The notes under the pieces were generated by a model, which worked only from the letters and a program-made list of their open reading frames with translations, made no database searches and was not told where the DNA came from. Made by a program: the position numbers and the translations under genes. Source: Diaporthe sp. PMI_573 (taxonomy: Eukaryota; Ascomycota; Sordariomycetes; Diaporthales; Diaporthaceae). From it: a DNA stretch of 64,000 nucleotides. The stretch lies in NCBI GenBank assembly GCA_021399435.1, contig JAJTUP010000148.1, positions 19,404 to 83,403 on the forward strand, read 5' to 3'. Below, piece by piece: positions 32,336 through 43,640 of the stretch. How positions within the stretch are numbered: the first letter of the stretch is position 1; every line of letters starts with the position of its first letter.

Positions 32336-33520
32336 TTACTCTTCTTCCACTGCTTCCAGCCTATTTCTCATAGGGTTATCCCATAGGATCCTTTCTTCAT
32401 ATATTGTTTCCACATCTTCTAAGCCCAACTAGTAGAGAAATCCTTTCTATCTCCCAGCCGGTAATACTTTCGTTAACCCATCTGCCATCATTTATACTAA
32501 AGGTATATATTCAACCTTAATCATACCTTTTTATATTTCTTACCGTAACCAGTAATTATATATATCTACATATTGTAATTTGGTCTTAAGTGTTGTAACT
32601 TCTGAGTTGACCAGTTTAATTGTTTATATATTATTACATTTGATCTTGATTTGCTTATTATCTAGATCTACTAAAAGTTTTATAAGAAGCCGGCTTACAA
32701 ATAGTGTTTCTTTTACTACTTAAGCAAGAGCTAGAAGCTCTGCCTCTATTATTAATGTAGTAACTATATCTTGCTTGTTTGCTCTCTATCTAATCAGGCC
32801 TCTAAATAGTTTTATTACAAATACCTAGAAACTTTTCTGATTAAGGGTATTATCTGTAAATAAAGCATTGCTTGCAACAACTAACTCTTTAATATCCTTA
32901 AAGCAAAGAGCAAGATATTTAGTACATTTAAGGTAGAGTAGTATACAGTTAGTAGCATTTTAGTGTTTTTGGCTTAGATTAGTTAGGAATCTTGTAAGTC
33001 TTAATATAGCGAATATAGTGTCTAGTTGAGTAGAAATAGCAGCAAATAGGAGTAATCTAATTTTTTGTTAATAGGCCTAGATTTTAGCTTTTATAGCAGC
33101 ATTAATTTGAGGCACTAGCTCTTTGGCTATTATAGGGACTGTATGGGAGAGATTTTTTTTGTTAGCTAGTTTGGCAATCTTTTTAATGTATATAGTTTAA
33201 GCTAGCTAGATCTATCTATTTAGACAATCTCTGAGGATCTCTATACCTAGAAACTATTAAATTAGGTCCCCTCTACTAATTTTATACTTCTCTTAGAGCT
33301 AATAGGTAAGTTTATCAACTTAATCTTATTAGTTCTTTTTATATATAATAATAATATTGTCTATATAGAAGAAGACTAAGATATTATTCTTAGTATAGTA
33401 ATAGGGTTTATATAGGACTTATTTATATCTATATTAGGCAAGTATCTTTATGAATTCCTTTTACTAGAGTAGTAGTGAAATCTATAGCCTATAGAGTACT
33501 TTATTTAGCATTAAGATTAT
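32336..33520 (-). pseudogene. copia pol, 3' part (end of reverse transcriptase, RNase H)
   Basis: The minus strand reads GLIRQRANKQDIVTTL (with stops) and IIEAELLALAQVVKETLFVS, the copia RNase H block (T.SS.EAE..AL). It then reads VDIYNYWLRQ and MADGLTKVLPAG, the standard end of copia polyproteins, and a final VEEE before TAA at 32336-32338. It is interrupted at its 5' side by the gypsy insertion at 33520/33521. Many TAG/TAA codons. Confidence 0.85.
33516..33520. repeat. 5-bp target duplication of the gypsy element, left
   Basis: ATTAT, repeated exactly at 41284-41288 after the right LTR. Confidence 0.85.
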
Positions 33521-33714
33521 TGTAACGGCCGGGCGGAAGCCACGGGGAAGCCCCGGTGTGGCCCCGGCAAAGGCCCTTCTAAAAAGAGACCCAAAGCCCC
33601 CACATCTTAGACTTAAGGGGGGCAAGAATCAGTCTTGCACCATACCTATACCTAATATACATGCTAGCCTTCCCAGTTTACCAGACTATTATGCCTAGTA
33701 CAGAGCCTATTACA
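33521..33714 (+). repeat. gypsy 5' LTR (194 bp)
   Basis: Same length as 41090-41283 with no gaps. I count about 21 differences, all transitions, which indicates RIP rather than ordinary drift. Confidence 0.92.
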
Positions 33715-33744
33715 ATTCTAATTCTTCTTACTACACTACCTACA

Positions 33745-34860
33745 ATGCCACCAAAGACCGGTAAAAGAAGGGGAAGATCCTAAGGAAGTTACAACAATGC
33801 CGAAGGCAGCTCGGAAACACTTCAGCTCGATAATGCCCTAATATAAGAACAGGAACGTAATCAACTACTTTAGCAGAGAATCAATACTCTAGAAACAGCT
33901 TAAACAACCATCAAAGCCAAGTCAAAAGACCTAAAGCTAGCCAATATTACTTCACTACCTATAGCCTACACCCTTCAGCAATACAACAGCTAGATAATGG
34001 ACATAGAAAGAGCCCATATCTTACAACCATAAACCCTCCACAACAACAAGACAAAAGTAATACATACATTAGACCACGTCAAGAAGGAATGTTAAAACCG
34101 CTAGAACACTTATATAAAATCCTTAAAAAAAAGAAACAAGTCTGTATTTAACTATTACAAGTAGGACAAGTTTAAGACTTTTAGCTCTAATTTCAAAAAG
34201 AATCCCCAAGGCATATCAAGTATTATTCAAAACTTAATTAATACTGCTTACTAACAAGAAAACCAAGATCTATAGACTTTTTACCAGTACCTTAAAACAT
34301 TAGAATTAAAACAAGAAATAAAAAGTAATAGTTTAAGGGCCGAATTCTTTCTCTTAAGGTTATTAGGATAGATATTACTAGAGATTTAAACAAAATACAC
34401 TCTAAGTATGCTAAAGACTAGAGATAAGATGGTTAGAGTTACCTAAGCAATTTAGGTTAATACCCCAGAGAGGGTCAGAAAGAGAAAACATAAGGAGGTA
34501 GGCCTAAAATAAGGGGGAACCGGCAAAACCCCCAATAAGAGAGGACAAGAAGGAAACTTTTCAGGAAGTATTAGAGGAGGAAACTTCTCAGGAAGCATCA
34601 TAAATTTAAGGGGAAGAACTCTAAATAACCCCCGGCCGTAAGGCCAAAACAGAGGCCGAGGATTTTAGGGTAGGGGTTCTTACACCCTGTTAAATTAAAA
34701 CACTTAGGGAAGTACCTCTAAAGCAACCCTAAAGCTAAATCCTCTAGACAAAACAGGCAAGACAACTACATGCTATAGGTGTAGAAATACCTACTACTAT
34801 GCTCCAAACTGTCTAGTATCGGCAGAAACCGCAATATTGGTAAATTAAGTATAAGGCCGC
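33745..34860 (+). pseudogene. gypsy gag remnant with zinc knuckle
   Basis: ATG 33745 begins MPPKTGKRRGRS, followed by stops at former Gln/Trp codons. Readable parts include VFNYYKWDKFKTFSSNFKKN-like capsid sequence around 34140-34200, an Arg/Gly-rich stretch (about 34480-34680), and CYRCRNTYYYAPNC at 34771-34812, a CCHC knuckle in which conserved Gly and His positions have changed. Not translatable. Confidence 0.8.
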
Positions 34861-34959
34861 GGCAACTATTGGTCTAGGGGCTATCAAGGTTAGAACTAAG
34901 GGAGAGGAAGTTAAAGTATCTCTTAACTACCCATAAGAACAGTGTCTAAGGTTAAAGAG

Positions 34960-37900
34960 AGGGACCAGTAACTACACCTGGAAGTAGAAAAAGAAACAGT
35001 TAAAGTCTGAGAGACATTTACAATTTTAGGTAAAGTAACTATAAAGCATGGTTAAAGATATATTAAGGTTGATCTAGATACATAGATATAAGTAGACTTA
35101 ATTAGTATTTCTTTTATTAAGAAGTTTAGCCTTAAATTATCTATAAAGACATTAGTATCTATAGTAGGAATCTAAGAAACCGTAGTTTCTATTTATAGTG
35201 TCTATTAAGTACCTTTGTTACTTAAAGACCATTTTGGAAATTAGAGAAAGGAGATGCGAGATTATGTTGTAATTGAAAGAAAACGCTTAGAGTCTGTTTT
35301 GCTATTAGGTACCCTAGGTTTAGAATATTTTTAAATAGGGCTTAAAAGTTGTCTAAAGGATTGGTGGCTTTAATAGGACAAGATTTGTATAGTGGAACAA
35401 ACTACAAAGTCTTTTATAAGGAATTAGAGAAAGGTCTTCTATTATTATACAGTCCTTCCTACTACTAAACCTTCTGGTCTGGCAGAATAGGAAGGGAGAA
35501 GTTAGTGGGAGCCCTAAGGGATGGATAAAGAGGAGAAGTTACCCCTAGATTTATCTTAGATATATCCGTAACTAAAGGAATTAGAGAAGTTTTTCATTAA
35601 GGACCAGGCTAAGGAATTACCATCAAGAAGGAAAGCAGATTATATAATAGAGCTAGAAAAGGGAATTTTACCCCCTTTTCTACCCCTACACCTATTTTTA
35701 TTAACAAAACTTAAGATCTTAAGAGAATAGCTTCAAGAGAGTTTAAAATTAGGGCGAATCGCCTATAGCAAAAGTCCCGCTAGTACGCTAGTTTTGTTTA
35801 TACTAAAAAAAGACAGAACCTTTTAACTTTATATTAACTATAGGGCTTTAAATAAAATAACAATAAAAAATTAATACCTCTTACCGCTAGTTTTGGAGAT
35901 TTTAGATTAACTGTTAGGTATATAGTTTTTCTCTAAGATCGATTTAATAAACGTATACTATTGGATTTGTATCTAAGCGGGTGATAAATGGAAGACTGCT
36001 TTTTATACTTAATATAGATATTATAAATTTAGAGTGGTACCGTTTAGATTAACCAATATACTAGCTATGTTTTAATTTTTTATTACTGAGGTTTTAGGAG
36101 ATTATATTAATGTTTATATAATTATTTATTTAGACAATATCTTGATTTTCTCAAAAAGCAAGAAAGAGTATAAAAAGCATATATAGACAATTGTAGATTA
36201 TCTTATAATAGTAGAGTTATATGGCAATATTAAGAAGTGCTGCTTTTTTTAAGAAGAGATTAAGTTTTTAGGATTTTTGGTTAGAAGAAAGGGAGTCTAA
36301 ATAGACCCCAATAGAATCAGGACTATTTAAGAATAGCTAATACTAACTACCTACCGTAATATTTAAGTATTTTTAAGTTTCTACAACTTTTACTAAAGAT
36401 TTATTAGGGATTACTCGAAAATTATATAACTACTTAATAAATAATTAAAAAAGATATAATGTGGCTAAAAACCAGGAAAAATTAATCTCTTGGCCCCGGA
36501 AAATATTAAAATATAAAGGGCCTTTAAAGAGCTTAAAATAAGGTTTTAATAGGCGCCTCTTCTCTAACATTACGACCCTATACTTCCTATATAAATTAAG
36601 TGTAATATATTAGATGGAGCTACTATATCTATAATTTTATAGTAATACTGAGATAAGGATAAATCCTAATGGTATTTAATTACTTTCTAGTTAAAGAAGT
36701 TTTTAGAAGCTAAGCTTTACTGGATAACTTATAACAAAGAGCTAAGTGCCATTGTTAAGAGTTTTAGGCATTGGTGATAGTACTTTAAAGGGGCACAAGA
36801 ACTAGTTATAGTTCTTTTTGATTACAACAATTTCTATGGCTTTATGAAGTAAAAAGAATTGATGTAGAAATAGGTTTAATAGCTGATGTATTTAGCCAGA
36901 TTTGATTTTACTATTAAACACTACTTTGGGAAGACAAACCTGGCAGATGGCCTATTGAGAAGGCCTGACTATATGTTAGAAGAAAAGCCTCTAAATTTGA
37001 GTTGGATCTTAACTCTGGAATTAAAGATGGTTGCAACTATTAGGAAGGATATATAATTTTATCTAGAAGACTAACAGCAGGCTTAGTTTGAGGCTGTAGT
37101 TAGAAGTACTAAAGTGTAAGAGGTCTTAAAATTTGATTCCTTTCTGATAGAGCGTTGGCTTAAGTCTGCGGCTCTCTTGTAGGGGCAGTTTATGATAAGA
37201 GTCTGGGTCTAGGTATGTATTAGCAATATGGGCACAATGTGCCAAGGGCCCTACTCTCCGCTATTAGACTTGATTTGTAAAGCCTAGGGGGAAGACCCTA
37301 TGATCTAGGCCATTATTAAGAGGATTAAATCCTCAAATAGTACTATTTTAAATAGTTCTAGTTATAAGTTTCGAGACAGGCTACTATACTAGAAGGGATG
37401 TATATATGTGCTAGAATAAGAAGCCTTACAATAGGAGATCCTGCAAATCTATTATGATAAGCTACTAAGTAGGCACTAGAGGCAAATGTGGATATAAATT
37501 CTGGTTAAAAGACATTTTTACTGGCCGGGCTTAAAGGCCTCTATTATAAACTACGTGTGCTTTTACGCAACATGCCAATATATATCTGTGCTACATTATT
37601 GCCTATATAGAAAGCTTGCTTTGTTACTAATTTCATTAGACCCCATATAAGAACTTAGCATAGACTTTGTTACTAGACTCTTAACTACTATTAGAGATGG
37701 CCGAGAAGTAGATGCAATTCTGGTTATTGTAGATTGTTATACTAAGATAAGTTTCTTTACTACAGTAAGCACGATAATAAATGCTGCTAAACTAGCCAAG
37801 ATTTTCTATAGGGAGATTAAATATAAATAGGGACTACTTAAAGGAATTATGACTGATAGAGGCATAATTTTTACCAGTAAGTTTTGGAAGATACTTTGCC

Positions 37901-38720
37901 AGCTAAGTGGAATTAAAACCCAATATACTACTGCTTACTACCTGTAGGGTGATGGATAAACGGAAAGAATGAACTAAACCCTGGAACAATATCTAAGGGC
38001 GTTTATGGTGGAAAATGCCTAGAACTGGCCAAACTTGTTGTATATTGTATTCTTTGCTTGTAATTTGGCATAAAGTGCTACGATTAAAATGAGCCTGTTT
38101 AAAGCTCTTTTTGGCTATAAACCGTCTTTTACTATTTTGTATGATAAATGGCCTATTGAGGATAGTGTTTCTTGGAGGGAGGTACTAGTAGTTGAGGAAT
38201 GTATTAAAAAACTTTAGTAAATTTAAACAGACTGTAAGGAGAACTAGAAATAGGTAGTTGAGATATAGGCCCAAAATTACAATAATTAACACCAGCCTGT
38301 GTAATTTAAGATTAGCCAATGGGTATTGCTAATAACTAAGCATCTACTTCTAAAAAACAGGAAGCTTGCTCTATAGAGGGTCGGCCTATTTAGGATTATG
38401 TCTTAAGTGGGTAAGTAGGCCTATGGTCTGACCCTACCGGAGAAATACTCCTAAATATACCATGTATACCATGTGAGCTAGCTGGAGCCCTGGGTAGCGA
38501 GAAACTTGAAGGACCTAATAGAAGGCGTCTTAGACCTACCGGACTTAGAGGATGAATAGGCTAAATAGGAGCTGGAAGAGATCTGAGACCACTAGAAGAT
38601 TGAGGACACTATATACTACTTGGTGAAGTGGAAAGGATGGCCTAGTGAATATAACTTATGGGTGCCGAAAGATAAAATGTCGGTAGACGAAACTATTATG
38701 AAGTACTGGAAAGGGAGAGG
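34960..38720 (+). pseudogene. gypsy pol remnant: protease, RT, RNase H, integrase, chromodomain
   Basis: The protease-like region lies around 35060-35330. The RT contains YLDNILIFS near 36126 (the YLDD active site with the second Asp changed to Asn by G-to-A). RNase H is around 36480-36970 (YNKELSAIVKSFRHW, then HYFGKTNLADGLLRRPDY). The integrase has a zinc region (FYWPGLKASIINYV, near 37510-37560) and core (SIDFVTRL, MTDRGIIFTSKFW, QGDGQTERMNQTLEQYLRAF with two stops). The end is a chromodomain: EDTIYYLVKWKGWPSEYNLW near 38600-38660. Chromodomains direct integration to methylated-H3 heterochromatin, which fits an insertion inside another dead element. Dozens of TAG/TAA codons. Confidence 0.9.
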
Positions 38721-41089
38721 GCTGAAGTAAAGCTGGAAGAGGACCTAAGACTAGACTGGTAGAGGCTGTACGAAGCGGCTACAAATTAAGTAGTGATAGG
38801 TTGATAAAGGCTAGGACAGCTAGATGACTGGCCAATAAAGTTGATATTAGCCTAATGAGTGCTAGATGGTTGGCTAATGAAGTTGAGGTTGACCAGATAA
38901 GTGCCAGAGGCTGGCTGATAAAGTTAATATTGGCCTAATGAGTGCTAGATGACTGGCTGATAAAGCTAATGTTAGATAGATGAGTGTTAGAGAACTGACG
39001 GGTAAACTAGAGGCTGGTTTAATAACAGGGAAATGTTTCTAGATAAAGGCCTATCGAGGGGCTATTAAGTATTACCTAAGTAGAGGAGGGCTTTAAAGAT
39101 TAATGTATTAGAATTAAGCGTAAACAATTTTAGAAATGTCTAGGTTAAGGGGGGACTAGAAGAGTTTCTAGAAAAAGTAATGCAAGGGTATTATTATCCC
39201 CACTCCTAAAAAACCAAGCCCCCTCTACCAGCACTAATTACTAAGCCACTGTATCTCTAAGCAATTAGCGGGGAAGAGCCGTCTACATCTTATAGGTTAT
39301 CTCCTGTAGCAGCAGCAGAAACCCCTCCGGCCAGGTCTCAAAAGCATCATCTATAACCCGCAAAACCTTTAAGAAAAACCCTTGAACCAAGCTATGCTAG
39401 ACTAGGAACCTATTGTTAGCCGGAACTACGCGCGGTATGCTACAATAAGTGTTAACCAGGTCCCTTAAGATCTTCTTATAAAGGGCGTCTACCAAGTTAG
39501 CCGAGCCAAACTGTACTAAATAAAGTGGGTGTAAATTAGCCAGGGCCTGTAACTAAAAGACACTAGCCTCTATAATGGCCGATTTCTAAGTAGATTAGCG
39601 TATAATTATGCCTTGAAATGTAGGGGACTTATGTTTGTAACCTCGATTTATTTCTTCTCTCCCTGGGAGCCTCTCTTATACTTTGGATTCTCTACTGTCT
39701 TCTAAAATACCGGAGCACCGCTTGGTTTGTTTACGGACAGGTTTATTAAGGTTTAGGCCAGGCAAACCTATAAAATTGACAGCTGGTTCTCCTATGTAAT
39801 TGATAGAGGAGGATTTACAGCTTAGGCGATTTCCTTTAGAAGGGCTCTTGCAAAATGTAAGTTAGAAATTAACCTAATAATTAAAGGATCCCCCTATAAT
39901 GGTTAATAGAAGTAATAACGATAGATAGAAGGATACTTACTATTATATAAGGCGAGTGATGCTTTGTAATATATTAATTGTACTAAAAGCTCCCCGAACT
40001 GGTCACGGTGTAGGTTACATCCTCCTGCAAGGAAGGTATATTCTTCTCAAACCTTTTGAGAAAACTGTGTATATAGGCTTTGTAAGGGGCTTGGGACTAA
40101 ATTACCTAACTCTAGGTCTGCACTCTCTTGTCTCGTCTAGACATGTTGCACAAGATTTAAATAACATCTACAGGGGCTGCTACTATACGCTGCTGGCTAG
40201 GAGGCGTTACATGTCTAAGGGCCTCGGCAGGTATGTACAATTATATGAACTTGCTGGTAGAGGAAGTTAGTTCCTTTAGGGTTTAAAGTACTTTTAGGGG
40301 TCCGCTCTGGTTTAGCTCGCCTAGTAACGTGGTGATGCTTGCTGCTACTTTGTGACGAGTTTAAGGGGTCTGTAGGGTAGTAGTAGGCTGCTTACTAGCT
40401 GCCTTTAAGGACTTGTCTTAAGTTGTGGTTAAGGTGTTGCTTTATTTAGAGGAGGACGGCTTTAAAGAAGAAGAGATGGTTAGAGGATTTGTAATAGGGC
40501 TGGTGTGATTACTACTAAACTCTTTGGGATTTGAACCTGATGAGTCAGGGAACCCTGTAAATAGGTTACTCTAACCTTGTGGGGAGGATGACTGCAAGTA
40601 GTGTAAAGAGCTACCTTTACTAGTAGAATTAATAGAAGGAGAACGAAAGTAAACGGGGGCTAGAGGCCTAAGGCTAGAAGCGCTTGCTAAAGAAGACCGG
40701 GAATAATTACGAGACCCCTTTGAAGAGAAAGGCGACGCCTTACCTGGTAGTAAGGGCGAGAAGCTCTTGAACAAGCTAGACAAGTGAGATATAATAAAGG
40801 TATTGAGAAGTAATCGTGAAAACTACTTAAAGTAGCAGACAGAAGAAGGGCCACGGCAACGACTTTAAGAAGTAGTGAAGTGTAGGTTGGAGAGAGAGAG
40901 AAGTTAATAGTAGCCTGAAGGGCGAGCTATTTGAACTATGCTGCCTGGTCTGTGTGGCGCTAAAAAGGTTGTGTATGGGTTTAGAATGTTCTGTGAGTCA
41001 CTAGAGGTAGTGACTGGAAGGTGCCTATGAAAGCTATATAAAAGCTATGGTTGATAGCCCAGGGACGGGCCTCTAGGGGAAGGTACAAT
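38721..41089. other. extra 2.3-kb region between gypsy pol and its 3' LTR
   Basis: Beyond the chromodomain and the tandem repeat, about 2.1 kb show no gag/pol similarity. The region is less AT-rich than the pol, and open frames on both strands (for example plus 39956-40270, minus 40571-40783) are unrecognised. It may be a third gene, an untranslated region needed in cis, or a captured piece. Confidence 0.45.
38823..38990 (+). repeat. 42-bp tandem repeat, four copies, after the chromodomain
   Basis: Four diverged units begin GATGACTGGC..., GATGGTTGGC..., GAGGCTGGCT... and GATGACTGGC..., each about 42 bp and ending near AATGAGTGCTA. Forty-two is a multiple of three, so an ancestral unit could have encoded a 14-residue repeat. 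Confidence 0.7.
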
Positions 41090-41283
41090 TGTAACGGCCG
41101 GGCGGAAGCTATGGGGAAGCCTTGGTGTGGCCCCGGCAAAGGCTCTTCTAAAAAGGGACCCAAAGCCCCCATGTCTTAGACTTGAGGGGGGCAAGAATCA
41201 GTCTTGCACTATATCTATACCTAATATACGTGCTGGCCTTTCCAGTTTACTAGACCATTATGTTTAGTGCAGAGCCCATTATA
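41090..41283 (+). repeat. gypsy 3' LTR (194 bp)
   Basis: Partner of 33521-33714. Its last base triplet ATA replaces ACA, a transition at the terminal CA. Confidence 0.92.
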
Positions 41284-43640
41284 ATTATACCCTTTTTCTT
41301 ATATCTTTAAGGCATTTTTATAAAGATATCTTAATTAATAGGAGCATATATAAATATATTGATAATATTATATTAGATTAGCTTGAGATTAAATTTGTTG
41401 GTAATAGTAGTTAGTGTTTAAAATGACTGTCCTGTAAGAGTTACTATATAGGTTTCTTATATTTACCCTTATATTTGTTAATCTCTATAGACTATAAATC
41501 TTGCTTTATATTTCTGAAAAACACTATACTTGTTAAATTTGTAGACATATATCTATATATAGTCAAAGATTTGTTTTCTTATTATATAGTAGTCTTTCTT
41601 AAGGATTTCGGTCTATGACTTTATTTTAATATAACTCTATAAATGGTTAGCTTCTACTTATCTAAATATTAGTCTAAGTAGATAATTATCTAGGTTATTA
41701 TACTATCTTAGTAGTTTAAAGAGGTTACTTCTTTTTAACTTTACCCTCTAATACAAGCATCTTTTAATTTGTACCTTTATTAGGTATTTTCCCTCTAACT
41801 TAGCCATCTAGGTAGATTTTATACCAGCAATAAATACAGCCTACTATAGGCTTATCTTTTGATTTTCTTTAGTAGACAGCATTTCTTCATCAGACTAGGT
41901 TTGAATTGTATATATAAGCAGGGCTAATAGCAGTAATTAAGGAGGAGTAGGTAGTAGGGTAAATTTAGCTTCTATATAGAGGCTGTTTTCTCAGTCCGCC
42001 TTAGAGTAATTATCCTCTACAGTCTCTATGTCTACCCCCTAAATACTATTAGTAATAGGTCTTTGAGTTTCTTTGGAGGTTTCTTCTAAAACATCTTCTT
42101 TAATTAGATCTTCTCTTTCTAGTTCTAGTATTATATTGTTGTCTAGAAGGGCGTATTTTCTTATCTACTCTGTGAGATGATTAATATCTATAGTAAGAAG
42201 CTTATCTTTAAAGCCTTCCTAATTTCTATTAAATACTTTATACTTATTAAAGATTATATCTCTTATATTAACAATCTTTCTGGTAGAGAGAATCTATATC
42301 TAGTAGATGTTTAATAATTGGTATCTAACAAGGTAACTAATCTATATATATAGCTTAAAACATTAATGTCTTTTTTTCTTAAGCTGTATATTAGATATTA
42401 TTATATAGGCCTTATAGCTAAATATATAAAGATAAGTTTAATCTAGTCTTGGATCTAGTTATGGAATATCTAAGCATTTAGTAATTGTTGAGTGAAATTG
42501 GTAGTAGGGTACCTTCTAGTCTAGTCTATAATTTAGTATTTAGTTGTTAAGATAAATAGTTATTTATCTAATTTCAGGCTAAAGAGAGTATAGGAGTTTT
42601 AAGCTTGTTTGTATTATATACATCTTCTCCTTAATTATACCCCCTAAATACTTGGCTCCTCTATTTTATACTTATATGTTGGGTGCTAAGGGCTTGATCT
42701 TAATATGTTTTAACTCGAGAAATTCTCTAATAGCTCGTCTATAGCTAAACAGTTCTCTGTTATATTTGATGATCTTAACCTTAATATTATATTGAATCTA
42801 TATTATCCCTAGAAAGGATTTTATAATGTTAAGCAGGGTTGTGCTGTTGTAGCTCTCTAAATAATAGTCCTAGATAAGTCCTAATACTCTATAGGTAAGT
42901 AATAGTTGTAATGTATAGTTGTTGATCCCTAGTTTATAGTTGTAAAAGTTAAGTGCTATTCTTTTGCCTTCTTGTTTAAGGATCTCCCTTGGTGCTTGAT
43001 AGATTTGCCTTATAATCTTAGCTAAGGTATAGGCTTTATACTCAACTATTATTAATCCCTAAATATATATCCTTTAAGATAAGGCAACTAGATACTTAAG
43101 TATGCTTAGACCTAGATGATTAAGGCAGCTATACTATAGGATGGCTTTGCTAGTAAGAGGTCTTCTCTTTATATAGGTAGTATATTTCTTCCTCTATATG
43201 TTGAAGGAGCTATATACTTCTTTTTTTTAGTATTTAATGATATATTAGCTGTAAATATCCCTGAGTTTACATAGGGTTGACCTGTTATATTGTTTTAAAG
43301 TTGTTGGATTATGTTTGTTGTCCCAAAATATACCCTTCCTTCGAAGTTGCCTTAGAGAGACAAGAGTTATTAAGAGTTATAGGCAAAGGGTAACGTTTTT
43401 AAGGTATAGGATTATCGGTCTAGTGCAGACTAGCATTATACTATATGTAAGTACTAGTAATTGCCTGTCTCTAGCCCATAGATAGTTATTGTATATAGCT
43501 AGTCTTATGTTAAACAGTCTCTCGCTATTGTTTATAATCGAGATTGTATTTGCTGGGTTAAGTATTACTAAGTGTCGAAGAGGGTATTCTTTTGCGTTTA
43601 TAGTAAAAGCTCCCCTAGCCTCTATACTAGCAATATAATA
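41284..43640 (-). pseudogene. copia pol, 5' part (protease, integrase, reverse transcriptase)
   Basis: Read on the minus strand from right to left: EYPLRHLVILNPANTISIIN near 43560 (copia protease; the usual DSGAT has become NPANT); STYRGRNILPI then LAKPSYSCLNHLGLSILKYL near 43130-43190 (GAG-pre-integrase); NFYNYKLGINNYTLQLLL and YLESYNSTTLLNIIKSF (integrase core, 42950-42820); YNRELFSYRRAIREFLELKH near 42720; and VFQKYKARFIVYRD near 41510 (start of RT). The gypsy insertion then cuts the frame at 41284. Stops throughout. Confidence 0.85.

Larger units (their letters stand above)
33521..41283 (+). mobile_element. gypsy chromovirus inserted in the copia element
   Basis: A 7.76-kb element with 194-bp LTRs (33521-33714, 41090-41283) starting TGTAACGGCCGGGCGG, the left copy ending ATTACA, and the exact duplication ATTAT. 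A purine tract (AGGGGAAGG) precedes the right LTR. The plus strand encodes gag, protease, RT, RNase H, integrase and a C-terminal chromodomain, in gypsy order. All frames are riddled with TAG/TAA. Between the chromodomain and the 3' LTR lie an unusual 2.3 kb, described separately. Confidence 0.95.

Noticed and set aside
38823..38990. CRISPR-like array
   Set aside because: The units are contiguous, diverged tandem repeats without spacers, inside a retrotransposon of a eukaryote.
40981..41172. 63-codon minus ORF
   Set aside because: It straddles the inner boundary of the gypsy 3' LTR and has no family character.
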